DNA from: Latescibacteria bacterium UBA6620
GTDB taxonomy: Bacteria; Latescibacterota; UBA2968
Direction of reading: 5' to 3'
DNA length: 8,602 nucleotides
NCBI GenBank assembly: GCA_002433075.1
Contig: DJHM01000037.1
Span: 1-8,602, forward strand
Within the stretch, counting starts at the first letter, position 1. Each line of letters opens with the position of its first letter. Of this stretch, positions 5,948 through 8,602 are shown piece by piece. The notes beneath the pieces were generated by a model. The model saw only the letters and a list, made by a program, of their open reading frames with translations, had not been told where the DNA came from and did no database searches. The translations under genes and the position numbers were made by a program.

Positions 5948-6254
5948 GCGAAGACTTCCAACAGACCGGCCGCCCACGCATCCGGGTGAGATGTTGCGGT
6001 TGGAATTCATAGAACCCCTGGCAATCACCCAGACCGCTCTCGCGCAGCGTCTCGGTGTTTCCTTCCCTCGCCTTAACGAGATCATCAAAGGGCGCCGATC
6101 GGTCACGCCAGATACTGCCCTCCGGCTGGCGCGTGTGCTTGGCATGCCTGCTGACTTCTGGCTCGGCCTTCAGAGCGATTGGGACCTCTGGCACGCCATG
6201 CGGAGTGATCAAGCGCAGGAAATCGACTCCCTGGAGCCGCTGCCCACGGCCTAA
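5913..6254 (+). CDS. higA: HigA antitoxin, XRE-type helix-turn-helix (113 aa)
   Basis: The protein carries the HigA signature HPGEMLRLEFIEPL (23-36), an XRE helix-turn-helix at about 39-58 (TQTALAQRLGVSFPRLNEII), then KGRRSVTPDTALRLARVLG and FWLGLQSDWDL (82-92). In this family the protein binds and inhibits HigB and represses the shared promoter by binding a palindromic operator. The ATG at 5913 has GGAGG seven bases upstream, inside higB, and the 35-bp overlap allows translational coupling. It has an N-terminal extension of about 20 mostly polar residues before the conserved core, slightly longer than many homologues. It looks intact, so the module may be active. No strong terminator is evident after 6254; a GC-rich CCCGCGGG palindrome lies about 30 bp downstream. 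Confidence 0.93.
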   Translation: MPTKSRSSTTTERRLPTDRPPTHPGEMLRLEFIEPLAITQTALAQRLGVSFPRLNEIIKGRRSVTPDTALRLARVLGMPADFWLGLQSDWDLWHAMRSDQAQEIDSLEPLPTA

Positions 6255-6347
6255 CCAGAGAACTTCTGACAAACGGGGCCCGCGGGTCTGCCAAGCACCT
6301 TCCTGCCTTTGCCCACTCGTCTCTTCGTTGATCGTTCCTCCAGATAG

Positions 6348-6483
6348 TGTAGTGTCCCACGTGTCTGTTCCATTGGCTGAGGGTGCTAAACCGGCCCCTC
6401 GATACACCCTTCGCCGCGAAAACCGCGGCTGCGGGCACTCGGTGATCTTCCTAGGTCTATTTGGGAACTCCTGGGACACTACA
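6348..6483. mobile_element. MITE-like element, 136 bp, with 12-bp perfect terminal inverted repeats and ATAG flanks
   Basis: TGTAGTGTCCCA (6348-6359) is repeated perfectly inverted as TGGGACACTACA (6472-6483); similarity continues loosely inward (GTTCC on one side, GGGAAC on the other). ATAG directly flanks both ends (6344-6347 and 6484-6487) and looks like a 4-bp target duplication. The interior has no transposase and no credible gene, only a GCCGCG/CGCGGC hairpin (6413-6418 with 6424-6429). This is the make-up of a non-autonomous miniature inverted-repeat element. The parent IS family is not identified. A caution: the ATAG flanks belong to a longer, imperfect 17-bp direct repeat, so they may not be a simple target duplication. 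Confidence 0.65.
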
Positions 6484-6500
6484 ATAGTGTCGTGTCCCGC
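6484..6500 (+). repeat. Extra copy of the MITE end, direct orientation (15/17 to 6344-6360)
   Basis: ATAGTGTCGTGTCCCGC at 6484-6500 matches ATAGTGTAGTGTCCCAC at 6344-6360 in 15 of 17 bases. With the right MITE end it forms an imperfect palindrome: GACACTA (6475-6481) and TAGTGTC (6485-6491) around a three-base loop, or GGGACAC/GTGTCCC. It may be a solo end left by an earlier element, or a structural part of the repeat. Confidence 0.6.
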
Positions 6501-6532
6501 AATTACCTTACCTATTCCCTAGAAGCGATCTT

Positions 6533-6615
6533 AACCCCGAAGGGGTTCGCCAACCATGAAAGGGTTGTGGTCAAAGAATGGTTCCCGACCAATTCGACAC
6601 AACCCCATTGGGGTT
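6533..6615. repeat. Pair of AACCCC-n3-GGGGTT hairpins plus a competing stem
   Basis: AACCCC/GGGGTT stems occur at 6533-6547 and 6601-6615, each with a three-base loop (GAA, ATT). The second left arm can also pair upstream: GGGTTGTG (6562-6569) with CACAACCC (6598-6605). The region has no supported gene and may be a short dispersed repeat or a structured RNA. Confidence 0.45.
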
Positions 6616-6656
6616 GATGGGATGTTGGCGTGGAGATTCCCCGGGGTTCTGCGAAT

Positions 6657-6676
6657 CCTTCGACTTCGCTCAGGAC
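6657..6676 (-). repeat. Dispersed 'LSEVEG'-type short repeat
   Basis: CCTTCGACTTCGCTCAGGAC, read on the minus strand as part of HVLSEVEGFAEP, is a short repeat I recognise from spurious hypothetical proteins in many environmental genomes (Chloroflexi, Deltaproteobacteria, candidate phyla). Its usual partner arm is only weakly visible (CCCTGGGC). It is not a gene. Confidence 0.55.
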
Positions 6677-6774
6677 ATGCCCTGGGCTGTGTGCCAATGC
6701 CTCCTGGCTCAGAACCATTGCCGGGACAGGCTCTTCAGGGCACCTATTCATCGCAACGTAGATAGCCAACGTCT

Positions 6775-6810
6775 TCCTGAAGTCTGTCAGGAGTACCTGG
6801 GGCACGGTAC
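6775..6810 (-). terminator. Two adjacent short hairpins downstream of the second Asp-box gene
   Basis: TCCTG (6775-6779) pairs with CAGGA (6788-6792), and GTACC (6793-6797) with GGTAC (6806-6810). They lie 45-80 bp beyond the minus-strand stop at 6855. No T-tract follows, so terminator function is tentative. Confidence 0.3.
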
Positions 6811-6854
6811 TAGCACGTAACTCATTCCTACCGCAGCTTTCACCTGATCCCTGT

Positions 6855-8129
6855 TCAGTCGCTGGCTTCGAGGTTATCGGCGTTGCGAGGGGAGAAGAAT
6901 CCATCCTTTTCAACCTTTTTTCTACTCGGTGCTTTCCACCGTAGAACACCTAAGCGGCCGCTGCCCCAATCGTCCACATCCTCTCCGGGTGGGACCGGGG
7001 AGTTGTCGTAGCACCTCAACCTCTGGCCGCGGAGCCTCCAGGTTTCGCGACTATCGTGAACCGTGACGATCGTGTCGTCATCCAGGACGACGGAGCGGGC
7101 GTACTGGCCGCACCGAAAGAGCTGATAAACGGATCGGCTCCAGGTGCGGCCGCTGTCGTAGCTGAGCATGAACCGCTGTCCGTAGCGACCGAACGTCAGG
7201 ATCAGGGTTTCGTCAGACAATCTGAGGATCGAACCGGATTGCTGTGCGGACCCCGTCACGATCTTCGGTGTCTCCCACGTCTTTCCTCCGTCTACGCTCG
7301 AACTGAACGCCGAATGTTGGAACAGCTGGCAGCCCACATCTGTCGGAGCGCCTGTCCCCGAATACAATCTGGCATCGGTGGCGAGATCGGGTGGATCTTC
7401 CGGCGCTTTGTTCCGCTGATACCGGATCGACGCCACAAGCTCACCTGACGACAGTTCAAGCAGGCTCGGCTCCACGGAATGGTCGGTGAATTGTGAGAAT
7501 TTCGCCCAGGACCTGCCGTCGTCGTCAGAGGAGAAAATGAACGATCGGAAGAACTTCTCCTTCTCGGGAACGGCCCTACCGGGACGCACCCACGACTGGA
7601 CTGCCAGAGGCACCATGAGCCGACCATCGCGCAACTGAACGGGCGTCGCTTGATCTCCAATGACATCGTAGGGTGAAGGATCGAACGGCTCGGTGGCCTG
7701 CCAGGTCTGTCCCCGGTCTTCGGAACGAGTCATCCAGGTGAATGTGTGATAGCTCTCATCAAAACTGTTCTCACCGTGGTCCCCACTGTCGTTTGCCGCC
7801 ATGCACCAGACGAGCAGGAGCGTTCCACGCTCAGTGACTCCGATGCCGGTATTGCTACAGGACCTGCGGGTCAAGCCTTCGGGTATCTCGGGAGGGAGTG
7901 GGGGCGCCTGGGTGAGGAGCGTCCAGTTTCTGCCGGAATCCTGACTGTGAAAGATCTGGCCCTCGGTTCCCGCTGTGAACAGCTTGCCATCGGAGCCCTT
8001 TACGACGGTGGGTTGGTAGACTGAACTGAGTCCCGTATCGATCTGTTCGCAGGGCCACTCGATGGGTGATTGCCTGAAGACTTTGAAAACTTGGGGGTGG
8101 AGGTCTGCCCAGGTGTGGATGTGGGTCAT
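6855..8129 (-). CDS. Sialidase-like Asp-box (BNR repeat) propeller protein, 424 aa, paralogue of 878-2113
   Basis: Five Asp boxes are evenly spread: SQDSGRNW (62-69), SEDRGQTW (136-143), SDDDGRSW (201-208), SVDGGKTW (278-285) and SYDSGRTW (323-330), as in a sialidase-fold propeller. EPSLLELSSGELVASIRYQR (220-239) resembles the central 'EPxxxxLxDGxLxxxxR' strand of exo-alpha-sialidase-annotated environmental proteins, where the arginine can belong to the substrate-binding triad. No signal peptide is present, so the protein is probably cytoplasmic. Its N-terminus (DLHPQV, ten residues, WPCEQIDTG) matches that of the other Asp-box gene, marking them as diverged paralogues. The C-terminal tail (KAPSRKKVEKDG onward) is charged and outside the propeller. 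GGAAAGG lies ten bases before the ATG and supports the start. Substrate is unknown; uronic or sialic-acid-like sugars are guesses. Confidence 0.86.
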   Translation of the reverse strand: MTHIHTWADLHPQVFKVFRQSPIEWPCEQIDTGLSSVYQPTVVKGSDGKLFTAGTEGQIFHSQDSGRNWTLLTQAPPLPPEIPEGLTRRSCSNTGIGVTERGTLLLVWCMAANDSGDHGENSFDESYHTFTWMTRSEDRGQTWQATEPFDPSPYDVIGDQATPVQLRDGRLMVPLAVQSWVRPGRAVPEKEKFFRSFIFSSDDDGRSWAKFSQFTDHSVEPSLLELSSGELVASIRYQRNKAPEDPPDLATDARLYSGTGAPTDVGCQLFQHSAFSSSVDGGKTWETPKIVTGSAQQSGSILRLSDETLILTFGRYGQRFMLSYDSGRTWSRSVYQLFRCGQYARSVVLDDDTIVTVHDSRETWRLRGQRLRCYDNSPVPPGEDVDDWGSGRLGVLRWKAPSRKKVEKDGFFSPRNADNLEASD

Positions 8130-8334
8130 GCTTGAGTGACCTTTCCGGGGGTTGGGGAGAATCCCCCCTCCGCTGTGGCCTTCGCCAAGGCTACGACCAC
8201 CGAGGAAGCTTCGGAGGGCGGGCGTGAGTGGGAGAGCAGTCGAGTGATTCCCCTGTTCAGGCGCGCAACAGCGGCAATAATCGTTCCACTCTCGGAAAAC
8301 TTGTTGCCGTTAGCAAGCAGGCTCCTGCACTGGG
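8130..8334. other. Leader/intergenic region with nested stem-loop, no gene
   Basis: CCCTCCG (8166-8172) pairs with CGGAGGG (8212-8218) and encloses GCCTT/AAGGC (8178-8182 with 8187-8191). It sits 37-89 bp upstream of the Asp-box ATG at 8129, within the probable leader RNA on the minus strand. The text CCTTCGCCAAGGCTACG is also typical of dispersed repeats in some environmental phyla. No promoter pair was clear. Confidence 0.4.
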
Positions 8335-8350
8335 TCACGGCATGCCGTGA
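8335..8350. repeat. Perfect 16-bp palindrome
   Basis: TCACGGCATGCCGTGA reads the same on both strands. It lies about 75 bp beyond the stop of the RND fragment and 205 bp before the Asp-box gene, so it could be an operator for a dimeric regulator or, as RNA, a tight stem. Confidence 0.5.
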
Positions 8351-8422
8351 ACCCTACCCTTCTTGGTAGCGATCCTCGCCTACGTTCCTGACCATATGGA
8401 GATGGAAAATGTCCATCATCCC

Positions 8423-8593
8423 TCAGTCGCCGGCGGCGCGTACAGGAACAGGGTGTTCTCTGTCTCGGCCGAAGATCCGGGCGATTCTGTTGCCCGCATC
8501 GTTGAACAACGAAAACAGCACTGGCACGAGAATCAGCGTGAAGAAGGTGGACACCATCAGGCCTCCGCACGATCGCTGATGACCTGCCCCCAG
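8423..8593 (-). pseudogene. RND-family efflux permease, C-terminal end (partial, probably broken)
   Basis: The minus frame reads GGLMVSTFFTLILVPVLFSL then FNDAGNRIARIFGRD and stops at TGA 8425-8423. G-G-L-x-V-S-T-F-F-T-L-x-L-V-P-V-L-Y/F-S-L is the last transmembrane helix (TM12) of AcrB/CusA-type RND transporters, inner-membrane proton-driven exporters of about 1000 residues. Upstream the frame is closed by TAA at 8596-8594, and the residues just before GGL (LGAGHQRSC) do not look like the expected loop. GCG-ATC-GTG (AIV) in another frame directly before GGL hints at a one-base insertion. The gene is therefore either frameshifted right at the window edge or truncated to a stub. Confidence 0.7.
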
Positions 8594-8602
8594 TTATGTA
8601 TC

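Noticed and set aside
6348..6500. CRISPR-like repeat reading of the TGTCCC motifs
   Set aside because: Only three related ends occur, two of them inverted relative to each other, with unequal spacing; that fits transposon ends, not a repeat-spacer array.
6512..6949. Minus-strand open frame of 145 codons including LSEVEGFAEP
   Set aside because: It overlaps the end of the Asp-box gene, consists of dispersed-repeat sequence and has no domain; such frames are common false genes.

Overview
The window looks like accessory DNA from a fairly GC-rich, uncultured environmental bacterium. Secreted dockerin/EF-hand plus formylglycine-generating-enzyme-like (FGE-like) proteins, non-secreted Asp-box (BNR) sialidase-like proteins and a planctomycete-type glycosidase-like propeller protein are the style of Latescibacterota, Poribacteria or Planctomycetota-like lineages. 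That assignment is inference from protein style, not a marker gene.

Layout, left to right. (1) Positions 1-132 (minus) are the end of an IS3-family element with the first 22 codons of its orfA. It is inserted in a two-component 'propeller' sensor gene, of which only the signal peptide and first repeat remain (130-321). (2) 322-877 holds no convincing gene but has a perfect 13-bp hairpin (777-809) that probably terminates the next gene. (3) 878-2113 (minus) is an intact Asp-box sialidase-like gene. (4) 2168-3512 (minus) is a broken gene: signal peptide, EF-hand/dockerin-like pair, Ig-like domain and FGE-sulfatase domain, with at least one frameshift, two in-frame stops and a probable 10-bp repeat contraction. 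(5) 3702-3898 (minus) carries a histidine-kinase C-terminal remnant joined to a short orphan reading frame. (6) 3999-5537 (plus) is an intact 512-residue glycosidase-like propeller gene. (7) 5618-6254 (plus) is a complete higBA toxin-antitoxin module whose promoter suggests a leaderless, GTG-started toxin message. (8) 6344-6854 is non-coding repeat territory: a 136-bp MITE-like element with 12-bp perfect terminal inverted repeats and a 4-bp flanking repeat, a related extra end, AACCCC/GGGGTT hairpins and a known type of dispersed repeat. (9) 6855-8129 (minus) is a second, paralogous Asp-box gene. (10) 8423-8593 (minus) is the C-terminal end of an RND efflux permease, separated from the Asp-box gene by structured DNA.

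Taken together, three intact, apparently cytoplasmic sugar-related propeller proteins sit among a gene graveyard: an IS-split sensor, a kinase stub, a decayed FGE protein and an RND stub. The toxin-antitoxin module and short repeats fit a plastic genomic island. I see no CRISPR array, rRNA or tRNA. Nothing here proves a new multi-gene system. The most distinctive items are the MITE-like element with its paired end, the apparently leaderless higB, the decay pattern of the FGE gene, and the paralogous Asp-box pair with a shared N-terminal motif.
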